Assembly: GCF_905220365.1 (NCBI RefSeq)
Contig: NC_061135.1
Span: 8,647,501 to 8,711,500, forward strand
Length of the DNA stretch: 64,000 bases
Direction: 5' to 3'
DNA from: Vanessa cardui
Taxonomy: Eukaryota; Arthropoda; Insecta; Lepidoptera; Nymphalidae
The translations under genes and the position numbers were made by a program. This document shows positions 46,691-57,310 of the stretch, piece by piece. The first letter of the stretch is position 1. The number at the start of each line of letters is the position of its first letter. The notes under the pieces were generated by a model that was not told the origin of the DNA, searched no databases, and was given only the letters and a program-made list of their open reading frames with translations.

Positions 46691-47520
46691 ATAATTGTTA
46701 TAGATTCGAGTTTCTTATTTACTCTATATTGCTATAGTACGTTTTACCACTGCGATGCTGCTTTCCGCATGCCCCACGGCTTTTTTATTATGGTCTCGTA
46801 TAAACATCTTGTAATAACCCCGAAACCGCTGGTCGAAACGTTAGAATGGCAACAATTTCCGTTGGTATATTAATAATATGTTACAGGAAAGTCGAAATAA
46901 AACTACGTCAATGTTCAAATCGAATTTAAATTATCAAAATATTTACTCATTAGCCCATACATAAATATATACTTCCGTTGAATATTCTGTAGTCTTGCTT
47001 GAAATATATAAATTTCTATATACACAGCTGGGTAAATTCCACGTTAAAATTTTACTAGTGGCTAGAAGTGCACTACATCGTCAAATCCCTGCCCAACTAC
47101 AATGGAATAAATGTGTAGCTTTATACCAAATACCTACAACGTACCTCATGTATGTACTATAAAGTTTATATTGTCAACCTCCAGTGAAAAGTTCGTGATT
47201 TCACATAACGAAATTTTATGAAACTTGTGAAAATTTTCAGGTGAAAAAAATTATAAAATATAAATAGAAGTGAAACGTGCTCCGAACAGGTGTTACCGGG
47301 TTCTTCAAAATATAATGACCGCCATTGACATTTCCCGAGGTTTTACACCATCGAGAATGTCATTAAATGCATCTCAGAGCTGTGATGATATATTCGAAAT
47401 ACGATTTACGTAACAATATTTATACGTAACATAGAATTTTTTTTTCACCTAGTCGGTGATTATGTAGTACTTTCCTATTTCTTGGAAACACAATATCATG
47501 TACAAGCTTACACTGCTGAC
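46691..47520. other. DNA without recognised genes
   Basis: No repeat or frame assigned. Confidence 0.4.
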
Positions 47521-47730
47521 ATGTACAAGTAGATTTTGTTGATTAATTACTAAATTGACAGTATTTGAACTATCTTCAGAGATTATTAAACAGATCTAAA
47601 CAAAAAAAAAAACATTTTTCCATTTGTTAGACTAAAACATAAGTTAAACCCGTTATTAATATATTAAATAGAAATATACGGGATATTTCTGTATACCAAG
47701 TTTGACATTGACGTATATAAATTAAAGATT
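47521..47730. repeat. Repeat D, copy 1 (unclassified)
   Basis: Shares ordered words with 54623-54770: TTTTGTTGATTAATTACTAA, AACATTTTTCCATTTGTTAG, TAAAACATAAGTTAAA and GACGTATATAAATTAAAGAT. Divergence is substantial, so it is an old interspersed repeat of unknown class. Confidence 0.5.
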
Positions 47731-48533
47731 AAATTTTAACAAAAATAGAACATTGCAAATAATTTACAAATAGCATTATTACGATAGAAAAATCTGAAGT
47801 AGGTGACAGTTATATTACTCCTAACCATAAAGTATTATACCATTCCTGAAACATAAATATCCAATAGAAAACTGTCATTAAATAATAAGTACACAATATA
47901 AAGCGTTAAACCATCTATCGTCGCGGCATAAATCTATCGTAATTTTTACACAAAAATAAAACATTTATTAACGAGATTATTATGCTGTTATCTATTTTAT
48001 ATTGTGAGAAGTAAACCGCGAGAACTTTATTTGGTTCGCTACAAAACCTATTAGGCTCTCGCTGAAATAAGATTAATGGTAGGTATAAGGGAAACAAGAT
48101 TGATTTCGACCGTTTTTTCACGTTTTCGACGATAGAATGTACGGTTTTCCACTTAAGAGCTATATCAGATTGCCAACCGATTTCGCTTGGTGTTTTAATG
48201 TAAAGATAATCTTAATTGAAGGTTTTCGTATTAAGGCTGAAGGAATTTAGAACAATACAAGCTTTGTAATTGACCAATATAACAGGTAATTGGAAAATAT
48301 TAATTACGATGTATATATAACTTATGATATGGATGAATTCGCAGTAGCCTGAGCTTTATTAAAAAAATTACACTCTAGTTTCGTTTACTTTTATAAAAAA
48401 GGAATAAATAAATATTCAGTAGCAAGGAAGTGATAATAAAAATGAAATATAAATATTTTCATACTTGAAAGCAAAAAGCACAATCATAACAAAATAATAT
48501 GTGTTTATATTTTATTTATTTGATTCAATTATG
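47731..48533. other. AT-rich DNA without recognised genes
   Basis: Nothing recognised. Confidence 0.4.
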
Positions 48534-49043
48534 TTTTCAACCGACTTCCAAAAGGAGGAGGTTATCAATTCGTCTGTATTTTTTTTTTTTTTTTTTTTAT
48601 GTTTGTTACCTCATAACTTTTTACTGGGTGGACCGATTTTGATAATTTTTTTTTTGTTTGAAAGGTAGTGCTTTCCGTGGGGTCCCATTTTTTTTATTTT
48701 TTTTCCGATGATGGTATCCATGTGAAAACGACATAAGTCTTAAATTTGCATTATGTATATGCGCGACAAATAGGTGAATAACTGAAAATCACGTTAACCA
48801 ATTTTGATAATTCTTTTTTTATTATAAAATATATACTTCAAGGGTAATTTGGTGAAAGTTTGGTAAGGTTCTGAGCACAGGATCCATGACAAAGTAACGG
48901 AACGGAAGGGAACGGAACAATTCTGAGGAGCACGTTAGCGATACTCGGTCGAATCTTTTATTTATAGGTTATTTGGATATTTGAGTCACCTTCCGTAATG
49001 TGGTTATGTTTATGTAATTATCATAGTCGAATATTATAATCAA

Positions 49044-49295
49044 CTAGCTACCCACCCCGGCTTCGCACGGGTGCAATACTGATACTAAATATACTACAGA
49101 ATTTGTTTATATACGACATCACATCGCAAACTTCTAAAATTATCAGTGTTTCTTTACTATATTGTTCATGTTTTATATACACAAACCTTCCCCTTGAATC
49201 AAACTATCTTTTAAAAAAAACCGCATCAAAATCCGTTGCGTAGATTTAAAGATATAGGGACAGAGAAAGCGACTTTGTTTTATACCATGTAGTGA
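49044..49295 (-). mobile_element. Non-autonomous Helitron inside composite copy 3
   Basis: On the minus strand it runs from TCACTACATGGTATAAAACA to GCGAAGCCGG...GGTAGCTAG, at the same insertion point as in copies 1 and 2. A stretch of the family near the end (a TTTAAGCATACATAGGGA-type segment) is shortened. Confidence 0.75.
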
Positions 49296-49640
49296 TGGAA
49301 CTCCTATACGGCTCGCAGTTAGGGTGCGATATGGGGCAGAATTTCTTACTATCTTTAATCAAATTTTGTGTATGTGATGTGATGTCAAATGATGACGAAA
49401 TATAGTTGGTCTTTTTCAAAGTTTTTTTGCTGAGTTCGATTACAGCTCTTTCGAGGGATCCTTGTAGTTTACGCCGCGTGACGTATTAAATCCGCATTTT
49501 CGAAAGTCTATTTGTGCTTTATTCGCAAGTTTCCTTTGAAATTGTCCTCGAAGTAGTTTCTGACTCATATAAATGGAACGCTTAATCTATCCATATTAAA
49601 AAAAATTAGTTAGTCAACATCAGCTTCACTTAAAATCAAA

Positions 49641-50238
49641 AAATAAATAAAATTTTTACAAAAAGAAAAACCGACTTCAAACAAAACACTATTTTAAAAC
49701 AAATGAATATGCACGAAAAAGTAAAAAAAATAATTGCGTATTCAACATATTTTTTAGAGTCTTCCTAAGTTAAATGAAATGAAAAATATTAGACTACTTA
49801 AAAGTCGATTAACGATTATATCATGTAGTTATAATTATTGTTATATTTGGAGTCGGTGTCAGCCAATAAAACCCTACAGTATATCTATCAAAAAACAATA
49901 CGAGAATACTTTAACAAATATTTTTTTTACAAATTACCTTTTACACAATAATATACTGGATCAATCAAGGGGCTCGTGTCGCTTCTTTCTTTTGATTGTT
50001 GGGGCAAGGGCACCGTGGCTGACACCGGCTCCAAATATACCAATAACTATAACTACATGATATAATCGTTAATCGACTTTTAAATAGTCTAATATTTTCA
50101 TTTCATTTAACTTAGGAAGACTCTAAAAAATATGTTGAATACGCAATTATTTTTTTTACTTTTTCGTGCATATTCATTTGTTTTAAAATAGTGTTTTGTT
50201 TGAAGTCGGTTTTTCTTTTTGTTAAAATTTTATTTATA
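49641..50238. repeat. Foldback hairpin of composite copy 3
   Basis: Arms about 49641-49863 and 50027-50238 around the loop containing GGGGCAAGGGCACC. The arms remain largely complementary. Confidence 0.75.
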
Positions 50239-50978
50239 GGAGGAAAATTGTTATTAGTAATTATCTGGATCTTCGATCTAACCGACTCAAATAATCGGTA
50301 TCGAACTATTACTCATAATCAAATCGATTCGCCTTATATTTGATGATACATCTTTCGGAGATAATATGAGTTGTTTCGAATAACGTCATCAGCTGCAGCG
50401 AATAATTGTAAGATGACCAATATCAACAAATGTCTTCGAGCTGTTTAATTTTTTTTAAAGAAAAAAGAAAAAAAAAAAGACCATAGGTAATAACTGTTCA
50501 TACTAATAATCTTCTTCTCGTATATTTTATATCTAAGATTATTATTATATATGAGAATAATTTTAAATCATTATAATGTTAGATTCACATCTAATATTAT
50601 GATCTAGTTTTTTTTTTGTTTCAGTGAAATCCTCTTTTGATGCACATTTTTTGGCATACAATTTCTTGCGTAATTATTAAATTTTACAGTTTTGTAAATT
50701 ACACCACGGTTAAGATCAATATTTAGATTTTCATATAATTGTAATTATCAAATTATAGTGTCTAAAGTATGTCACTTTAACTAATATTAATAAAATACCC
50801 ATTATTATTCATAGCGGTTTCTAAATCAAAACGAGCTATGAATCAGATATCACATAGTCCTAGATAGAGTCTACCGATTTCGTGATGTGAATGCTTTTAA
50901 TTTGAAATAGATAAGCAATAAGATTTCATCTAGATGTATAGAACAAATTTCAAGGAATGATGAATAATTGTTGCAAAT
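50239..50978. other. AT-rich DNA without recognised genes
   Basis: Nothing recognised between the composite and the RTE element. Confidence 0.4.
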
Positions 50979-51130
50979 GTATCGTCGAGGGAAATTAAAT
51001 ACCTCTCGCGAACCAAATAAGGCCGGAGAGAAAACTCCGTCAAAAAACCCTGCTCAGGAGCTCCTTCTAGATAAGTGAAGAAGAGGTCTTGAGCGGAGAT
51101 GAGTGTCTGGGTCGAGATACTCATGTCGGG

Positions 51131-51256
51131 ATGGCGGCGGAAGAACCTAACAGTGAGGTCAACGGCGGCACTCAAGTCTTCCAAGAAGATTACGACCTTG
51201 GCGTCAGGTGGCAACCGGCCGTAAAAACCATAGCCAATATTTCATACCAATCATGA
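51131..51256 (+). CDS. Short upstream frame in RTE leader, overlapping the main frame
   Basis: A 41-codon frame begins [15 protein letters not shown] and ends IANISYQS. Its TGA (51254-51256) overlaps the ATG of the endonuclease/RT frame (51253-51255) as ATGA. It is acidic, with no known domain. The overlap suggests translation of the main frame by termination-reinitiation, known for some insect non-LTR elements, but that is inference. The peptide could also be a chance upstream frame. Confidence 0.4.
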   Translation: MAAEEPNSEVNGGTQVFQEDYDLGVRWQPAVKTIANISYQS

Positions 51257-53421
51257 GACAAAGCACAAAAGTAAAGAGGAATAATGCTAGGGCGTCCCCC
51301 TTAAGCGACGTTGGCGAGGATACTGCTAGTAATGCTAGGGCGTACCCCTTAAGCGACGGTAAACCAAGAGATCGAAACATGTTGCCAATGTCCCAAGTTC
51401 GTATTGCGACTTGGAATATTGGTTCCATGACTGGACGCAGTACTGAACTAAGTGATATCTTGGAAAGACGCCACATAAATATTTGCTGTGTGCAAGAAAC
51501 AAGATGGAAAGGGGCTAAATCACGTTACATCGGTAAGGGGTATAAACTTATATATAATGGAAAAGATAATGCTAAAAATGGAGTTGGAATAATTCTAGAT
51601 CAAAATCTCAGCCAAAACATCGTTGAGGTAAACAGAATTAGTGACCGTATCATAGGTGTAAAAATGGCTTTTGAGAAGCAGGCATGTCTAAATGTAATCT
51701 CTGTGTATGCGCCACAATCCGGGTGCTCAGATGCGGATAAACAGGAATTCTGGGATGATCTGAGTGTTTACATAAACACAATACCCACAAAAGAACAAAG
51801 ACTTATCTGCGGAGACCTTAATGGACATGTGGGCATAGACAGGAGCGGCTTTAGAGGGCATCATGGTGGATTTGGGTATGGGAAACAAAATAATGAAGGA
51901 ATCACAATTTTAGAATTTGCCGTCCTACAGAATTTAGCAGTAGTAAATACATTTTTCCAAAAAAAGGATGAGCATCTTATAACCTACAAAAGCGGAAACT
52001 CCAAAACACAAATTGATTATATTCTTGCCGACAAGTCGAACATAAAGCAATTCAAAGATTGTAAAGTAATACCAGGTGAACCGCTTACAAGCCAACATAG
52101 ATTACTCATAGCATCGATGAAGCTTAAAAGGCCTATAAAAATACAGACTCCAAAAACTGAGAGAATTAAATGGCAAGAAATCCACTCAGAAAAAGGATCC
52201 GCTTTTCAAGAGGGCATCAGAAACTTCATGACGGAAAATCCCCCTGGAAATGATTCTCCCAATACCACTTGGTCGAAATTTGAAAATAGGTGTCTTACTT
52301 TGGCGAAGAACGTGCTAGGAATCAGTAAAGGCCCACCAAGAAATGGGAAAGATTCTAAGTGGTGGAACAGCGCTACTAAAGAAAATGTAGCAGAGAAAAA
52401 GCGTCGGTTCAAAATATGGCAAGAAACCGGCCTGGACCAAGATAAGGAGCTGTACAAAGAAGCAAAGAAAAATGCCCGAAGAACTGTGGCAATTGAAAAA
52501 GACAAAGCCGATGTAAACCTTTATAGACGACTAGAACTAGCAACGGACACTGAAATTTATAAGATAGCAAAGGAAAGACACCAGAACAGTAAAGACATAA
52601 TTACAACTAAATATATAAAGAATGAGAAAGGAGTATTGCTCACGGATGACAAGGACATATGTAGGCGGTGGTATCACTACTACAATGAACTCCTAAATGA
52701 AGAATTCCCACGAAAACCAGAGAAAGTCGAACCAAAAGTACAAGGACCTGCCAATGACATCACCTTAGCAGAAGTTAGAAAAGCTATTTCTAAGATGAAA
52801 AATCACAAAGCGAGTGGACCAGACAACATACCAGCCGAAGTTTGGAAAACACTTAAGGACGGGGAGGTATGGCTTTGTGAACTTTTTAACAACATCCTTA
52901 AAAGTGAAGTCATGCCTAACATATGGCGTACGAGCACACTCGTTCCCTTCTACAAAAATAAAGGGGATGTTCGGCAATGTGGAAATTTCCGTGGGATAAA
53001 GCTGACCTCACACACCCTAAAAATCTGGGAAAGAATCCTGAGCGAACGCCTATCAAATCTAATCACGTTAACCGATAATCAGTTTGGCTTCACACAAGGA
53101 AAGAGTACCACCGATGCAATTCATGCTATTAGATTAGTGATGGAGAAAGCCCGTGAAAATAAGGAGAACCTAGTAATGGTATTTATAGATCTTGAAAAGG
53201 CCTTCGATCGTGTACCAAGAACCATCATATGGCAAGCCTTGAGAGCACATGGTGTCCCTGAATGTTATGTCCGACTTATTAAGGACATGTATACAAATGT
53301 GCAAACGCGGGTAAGAAGCCCAGCGGGCCTTTCAGAGAGCTTTACCATAAAAGTAGGGGTTCACCAAGGCAGCGCCTTAAGTCCATTAATCCAACGTAGT
53401 AATGAATTATCTAACTGCTAA
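51253..53421 (+). CDS. RTE endonuclease-reverse transcriptase, N-terminal and palm part
   Basis: The first ATG is 51253; an in-frame GTG lies at 51208. Numbered from that GTG, an apurinic-type endonuclease spans about residues 64-305: WNIGSM (N70), QETRW (E97), SVYAP (Y167), CGDLNG (D203, N205), QIDYILADK (D270) and TSQH (H297). These are the catalytic set that nicks target DNA. A linker follows, then reverse transcriptase from about 515: [32 protein letters not shown] (motif A, D661) and HQGSALSP (motif B). The frame runs correctly to codon 727 (53386-53388). There a net one-base shift leads to ten junk residues and a stop. The correct continuation is the frame at 53402. The N-terminus contains two copies of NARA-PLSD from a 48-bp duplication. 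HmRTE-like by recall. Confidence 0.88.
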   Translation: MRQSTKVKRNNARASPLSDVGEDTASNARAYPLSDGKPRDRNMLPMSQVRIATWNIGSMTGRSTELSDILERRHINICCVQETRWKGAKSRYIGKGYKLIYNGKDNAKNGVGIILDQNLSQNIVEVNRISDRIIGVKMAFEKQACLNVISVYAPQSGCSDADKQEFWDDLSVYINTIPTKEQRLICGDLNGHVGIDRSGFRGHHGGFGYGKQNNEGITILEFAVLQNLAVVNTFFQKKDEHLITYKSGNSKTQIDYILADKSNIKQFKDCKVIPGEPLTSQHRLLIASMKLKRPIKIQTPKTERIKWQEIHSEKGSAFQEGIRNFMTENPPGNDSPNTTWSKFENRCLTLAKNVLGISKGPPRNGKDSKWWNSATKENVAEKKRRFKIWQETGLDQDKELYKEAKKNARRTVAIEKDKADVNLYRRLELATDTEIYKIAKERHQNSKDIITTKYIKNEKGVLLTDDKDICRRWYHYYNELLNEEFPRKPEKVEPKVQGPANDITLAEVRKAISKMKNHKASGPDNIPAEVWKTLKDGEVWLCELFNNILKSEVMPNIWRTSTLVPFYKNKGDVRQCGNFRGIKLTSHTLKIWERILSERLSNLITLTDNQFGFTQGKSTTDAIHAIRLVMEKARENKENLVMVFIDLEKAFDRVPRTIIWQALRAHGVPECYVRLIKDMYTNVQTRVRSPAGLSESFTIKVGVHQGSALSPLIQRSNELSNC
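51282..51358 (+). repeat. 48-bp-period duplication in RTE frame
   Basis: A 29-bp word (starts TAATGCTAGGGCGT, ends TTAAGCGACG) occurs at 51282-51310 and 51330-51358 with one mismatch (C/A). It is in frame and doubles NARA-PLSD ahead of the endonuclease domain. Confidence 0.8.
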
Positions 53422-54217
53422 TATACAAAAACCAACACCGTGGAATCTCTTATATGCTGATGACATAGCCCTGATATCGCATAATCCACAAGAACTTCAA
53501 GAACACCTCGAACAATGGAGAGAGTCATTGGAAGCAAATGGAATGCGCATCAGTAGAACTAAAACCGAATGTATGATCTGTAACTTCGACCCAACAAATT
53601 CCATCGATACCACCATTAAGCTTGACGGTGTAAACCTTCCACAAGCTAAAACTTTCAAGTACCTAGGCTCAGTTATCTCCGATGATGGGACAATTGAAGC
53701 AGATATCCTACACAGGACAACATCTGGATGGAACAAGTGGCGAACGCTAACCGGAGTCCTATGCGACCCTAAAATGCCTATCAGGACGAAGGGAAAAATC
53801 TACAAAACGGCAGTAAGACCAACTTTACTCTATGGGTGCGAAGTATGGCCGACAACTAAGGCCCATGAACAAAAACTGCACACAACAGAGATGCGTATGT
53901 TGCGGTGGTCAGGAGGAGTTACTCTTAAAGACAAGGTGCGCAATGAATATGTAAGGGGAAGTTTCAAAGTTGCTCCCATATCCCAAAAAATTTCTGAGGC
54001 TAGATTGAGATGGTACGGACACGTTATGAGAAGACCGGACGATCACGTGGTTAAGAAGTGCCTTTCCATCGCTACAAAAAAGAGGGGTAGAGGAAGGCCC
54101 CAAACAACTTGGATGACAAATGTCCAAAGGGACATGAAGGTGTTGGGACTTCACGAACAAGACGCTCAAGAACGATGCAAATGGCGTCGCATGATTGGGA
54201 AAGCCGACCCCGCGTAA
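53402..54217 (+). CDS. RTE reverse transcriptase, C-terminal part after the frameshift
   Basis: Continues the protein in a new frame ([13 protein letters not shown] across the break). Motif C is YADD (residues 18-21 from the ATG at 53402), giving the two metal-binding aspartates. Thumb and C-terminal region follow: [60 protein letters not shown] and the basic GRGRPQTTW. The stop at 54215-54217 lies 29 bases before the duplicated target. With motif C split from motifs A and B, this copy cannot make a working polymerase unless the ribosome shifts. The ATG at 53402 is internal, not a native start. Confidence 0.88.
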   Translation: MNYLTANIQKPTPWNLLYADDIALISHNPQELQEHLEQWRESLEANGMRISRTKTECMICNFDPTNSIDTTIKLDGVNLPQAKTFKYLGSVISDDGTIEADILHRTTSGWNKWRTLTGVLCDPKMPIRTKGKIYKTAVRPTLLYGCEVWPTTKAHEQKLHTTEMRMLRWSGGVTLKDKVRNEYVRGSFKVAPISQKISEARLRWYGHVMRRPDDHVVKKCLSIATKKRGRGRPQTTWMTNVQRDMKVLGLHEQDAQERCKWRRMIGKADPA

Positions 54218-54256
54218 CGGGATAAGGCGAAGCAGAAGAAGAAGAAGTATCGTCGA

Positions 54257-54622
54257 AATGAAATATGTCTGTTTTTAATGTAACCGGTGAAGCTAATAAA
54301 AATAAGTTTAACAGTAGGTGCATATAATGTGAAAATCTGATATTGTACACATAAAATTAGTTTTTACCATATTGTCGGATATTATAGCACTGTGTGAGTT
54401 CATTTGTCAAATCAAATCGCGCGCGCTAACTCGGCTTTTTGTTACAGACCTCTGTCCTTTTTCACAAATCACTTCCATACATTGGAGGAAAGCACACATG
54501 TTACACGTCAATAAAAAACATCATATAAATTATGTGCTTTTTTATACAAGTAATGTAGTAAAATATTTATTGCTAAAACAAAAAAAAAGTACTACCATTA
54601 CCTACAGCAAACATGTTTATAC
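54257..54622. other. AT-rich DNA without recognised genes
   Basis: TTTATACAAGTAATGTAGTA at 54541 recurs at 54940. Nothing else recognised. Confidence 0.4.
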
Positions 54623-54770
54623 AACTACATAGATTTAGTTGATTAATTAATAAATTAACACTAAACAAAAACAAACATTTTTTCATTTAATTGACTAAAA
54701 TATAAGCTAAATCCTTGTTATATATTTTAGTATGCCTAGTATGACTTTAGCGTATGTAAATTGAAGATCG
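54623..54770. repeat. Repeat D, copy 2 (unclassified)
   Basis: Ordered matches to 47521-47730: TTTAGTTGATTAATTAATAA, AACATTTTTTCATTTAATTG, TAAAATATAAGCTAAA and GCGTATGTAAATTGAAGATC. Confidence 0.5.
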
Positions 54771-55514
54771 TCGGCAAATTCAAGATGACTGTACATCATC
54801 ACATATTTGTGATAACGACTCTTGTTTGCATTCCATGGTTAAAGTATATATTATAAAAAAAAGTTTTATTAATTAATTAACATACAACATATAATATAAC
54901 GTTTAAATGATGTGCTATTAGATATTATAATTTGATAATTTTATACAAGTAATGTAGTAAAATATTAATTTCCAATAGCACAAAAAGTACTGGGCTATGT
55001 CCATAAATATAACACGAACTAACGCTTGGTATGTGAAGCAAAATTGCTTTCAATTATTTTGTAATTAATTGATATGGCTCAAGCAACACCTATTGAAAGT
55101 CGGCGCCACTATGTGCCACATTCACACACGTGCTAACTACTGAGCGCAGTTTCAATTCAAACACATGAAAGGACCGAGCGCGCGAACGAAAAACAAGTTT
55201 TCTTTTTTTATCAGATACTGTTATTAAATAAGGTTCAATGTATTTAAATTCAGTGATAAAAATAAACTGTAAAGTGGAGAAGGAAAAAAATTAACGAAGT
55301 ATTTATATCTTTGAAATACATATGTAATATATTATAAAAACCAACTCTTCTCGCGACTTCACGCTCGTTCTAATTTAACAAATGTTATTGTTCAGATCGC
55401 AGTTTCGATTACTACTTATTAATTCTGTATTAGGCAGTTTTGTGATATTAAGTCGTTATTAAGAGACAGCAGACATGACAGTGGAGTGGTGGCATAATTG
55501 AGGACATTGCAGTG
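54771..55514. other. AT-rich DNA without recognised genes
   Basis: Part 55060-55200 is GC-richer (GGACCGAGCGCGCGAACG) but unassigned. Confidence 0.4.
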
Positions 55515-55676
55515 TGACTTTATAATCTATCTGCCAATGAAAGTCCCATCAAAATCGGTAGAGTTGTTCACGGATTTAGCCGGAACGAACAAAATGACGG
55601 ACAAAAATTGTAAAAAATATTATATGGCAACCTGTATACATACATACATACGTACTAAACATCATACTATATTTCG

Positions 55677-56219
55677 CGAGTCCAGAATATATTTACTAGA
55701 TACTTGTATATGAAGCTATTTGAAGTGTATCCTCACAACCCATCATGTACCCAGTTTGTCTTAAGTATGGTAGGATATAATGAACTAACGGTAAGGAGAG
55801 AGGTAGCTCTGGTAATATATGTTTTTAAGGTTTTGAGAGGTGTAGTCTATAATGCTAATGTCCTTAGCCAGTTGAGTCTGTGGGTCCCAGATAGATGTGT
55901 GGCAGAGACATCGACCGTCGTTTCTAGCCGAGCCCACCGGACGAACCAATGCCCACCGGGAGAAACAAATTGCTCAAGGAAGCACCACTAACGTGCACGT
56001 TACGTACTCTCAATGCGATAGCAGACAGAGCGGATTTGTTTTGTTGCAGCCTGAGTGAACTCACAATAATTGCTGCATGGAATATATCATACACAATTTA
56101 GTATTATATTATAACATGGATAGATTTTAAATTTGTTTTTTTAAAGTATGTAATATCGAATTTGGACACAATCCTGTAATTATATGTATACAGTGTCGCA
56201 TTATAAATAAATAAATATG
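55677..56219 (+). mobile_element. 5'-truncated LINE inserted in Helitron, 7-bp duplication
   Basis: TATTTCG at 55670-55676 recurs at 56220-56226, exactly where the host Helitron resumes. The 543-bp insertion ends in an (AAAT)n tail (ATAAATAAATAAAT), as for target-primed reverse transcription of a non-LTR element. It carries the C-terminal coding region described separately. Confidence 0.75.
55704..56101 (+). pseudogene. LINE polymerase C-terminus, one frameshift
   Basis: The first frame reads YNELTVRREVALVIYVFKVL, RGVVYNANVLSQLSLWVPDR and ends around HRTNQCP. After a shift near 55950 the protein continues EAPLTCTLRTLNAIADRADL and FCCSLSELT to TAG at 56099-56101. This is the post-RT region of lepidopteran non-LTR elements, with the RR...FKVL.G.V......L..L...VP and P..R..R.LN....D.DLF patterns. 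The RT core is absent. Confidence 0.7.
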
Positions 56220-56286
56220 TATTTCGTAAAAAGTGGTTATTTTAATATTACAAACATATACTCCAAATTTATTATACGTATATAGA

Positions 56287-57184
56287 TTGAGTATTTTTAT
56301 AATTAACATAATATTATATAACTACTAAACCTATAGGATTATAGTTACAAGAGAAGTGATCGGCTGTGTCGTCATGTCATAATATTTGATAAAGTGTGAT
56401 CCAACAAATATCGAACAGTCTATTCGTGGAAAGGGCACGCTGTACAATCCATTTTCCGTGCCTTTATAAATGGAAACATAGGTCAGTGTGTTACATTCTC
56501 AATTAACGGTATTTGCTTAAAACTTTAAAGACATCGAAACCTTGATTAGGTTATTTAATGTTTAATAATAATAATGGTTATTTGGACATTAATCATAAAT
56601 AAAAAATAACCAATAAAATAACTCTCGAGGTATTCGAGTTATCGATATAGTATTATGTAGAGATAGCATTAATTATTATTTTATAGAATTCTCCTTTATT
56701 AAAGTGCATATGTGTGTATAGTTTGGAATATATTAAATTTCATATTTTTTGTTACAGGTAACGAAGCAGAATTTGAAGAATCATGACACATAGATTTTTT
56801 GGATCATAGGGATTCAATATAAGTAAAACGCCCCTTATGCGTGTTAAACAAAGAGAAGAGTCAAATATTATTTTTTATTCTCGATTACAAAAAAGTACTT
56901 GTCCAATTCACATACGGTAGAAGTGAATTTAAATGCTTTTTTTGTCTCTTTGTCGTGACGCATTTTTGTTTCGATTCTAATGAGTTTTACTTTATAAATA
57001 ATAAAAAAGTATCTCAGATCATCAATATACAAGGAATATAGATATTATACTATCACCATACATAAACTTCTTGATTAGAAGTTATAGCTTCGATCTCAGT
57101 AGACCCAGTATCCTGTGATTCCCTCAAGTCCCGAAATGACACGGTAATATGCGCAAGCGATACCACGATGTGTAATGTTATACT
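56287..57184. other. AT-rich DNA without recognised genes
   Basis: Nothing recognised. Confidence 0.4.
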
Positions 57185-57310
57185 TATGACTTTCCTTGAT
57201 GTTCAAGCTGTCATACCGAATTTCATCAAATTCAGTTGAGTGGTTTAACCTTTAAAGCGTTACATACAAACAAAGGTAACCCACCTTCGCATTTATAATA
57301 TAAGCATAGA
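57185..57310 (-). repeat. 5' part of widespread repeat (same module as 20617)
   Basis: On the minus strand it starts TCTATGCTTATATTATAAAT, followed by GCGAAGG and AAACCACTCAACTGAATTTG, ending near GGTATGACAGC. Decayed; 3' end missing. Confidence 0.5.

Larger units (their letters stand above)
48534..50238 (-). mobile_element. Composite foldback repeat, copy 3 (inverted)
   Basis: Reverse-complement of copies 1 and 2: begins TTTTCAACCGACTTCCAAAA, has a Helitron at 49044-49295, and ends with the foldback 49641-50238. The loop is in the orientation expected of a simple inverted copy. Slightly diverged; no clear target duplication seen. Confidence 0.75.
50979..54256 (+). mobile_element. Near full-length RTE-clade LINE with target duplication
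   Basis: GTATCGTCGA at 50979-50988 is repeated at 54247-54256 (the G could belong to the tail, so 9-10 bp). The enclosed element, 50989-54246, is about 3.26 kb, the usual size of RTE elements, and ends in (GAA)n, the short simple-repeat tail typical of the clade. It has a ~260-bp leader, a 41-codon upstream frame, then one long frame for AP-endonuclease and reverse transcriptase, broken by one frameshift near 53389. Higher G+C and coding density set it apart from its AT-rich surroundings, as expected of a recent insertion. Confidence 0.9.
55515..56286 (-). mobile_element. Non-autonomous Helitron (second family), split by a LINE
   Basis: Plus-strand words CATCAAAATCGGTAGAGTTG and GGACAAAAATTGTAAAAAAT (55515-55669) and GTAAAAAGTGGTTATTTTAA to ATACTCCAAATTTATTATAC (56226-56286) are the two parts of the family seen at 44456. 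The minus-strand start TCTATATACG is at the right edge. The CTAG end has been lost at the left. The intervening 55677-56219 is a LINE insertion. Confidence 0.7.

Noticed and set aside
46691..46873. Protein-like stretch after the truncated SINE-A
   Set aside because: The apparent frame begins within the SINE and its (GTT)n tail; the rest has no recognisable features.
50930..51214. 94-codon minus-strand open frame in the RTE leader
   Set aside because: Mostly inside the RTE leader and antisense to it, crosses the target duplication into flanking DNA, and has no recognisable domain.
51204..51476. Minus-strand open frame overlapping the RTE start
   Set aside because: It lies antisense to the endonuclease frame, whose catalytic motifs are clear; the antisense peptide has no known features.
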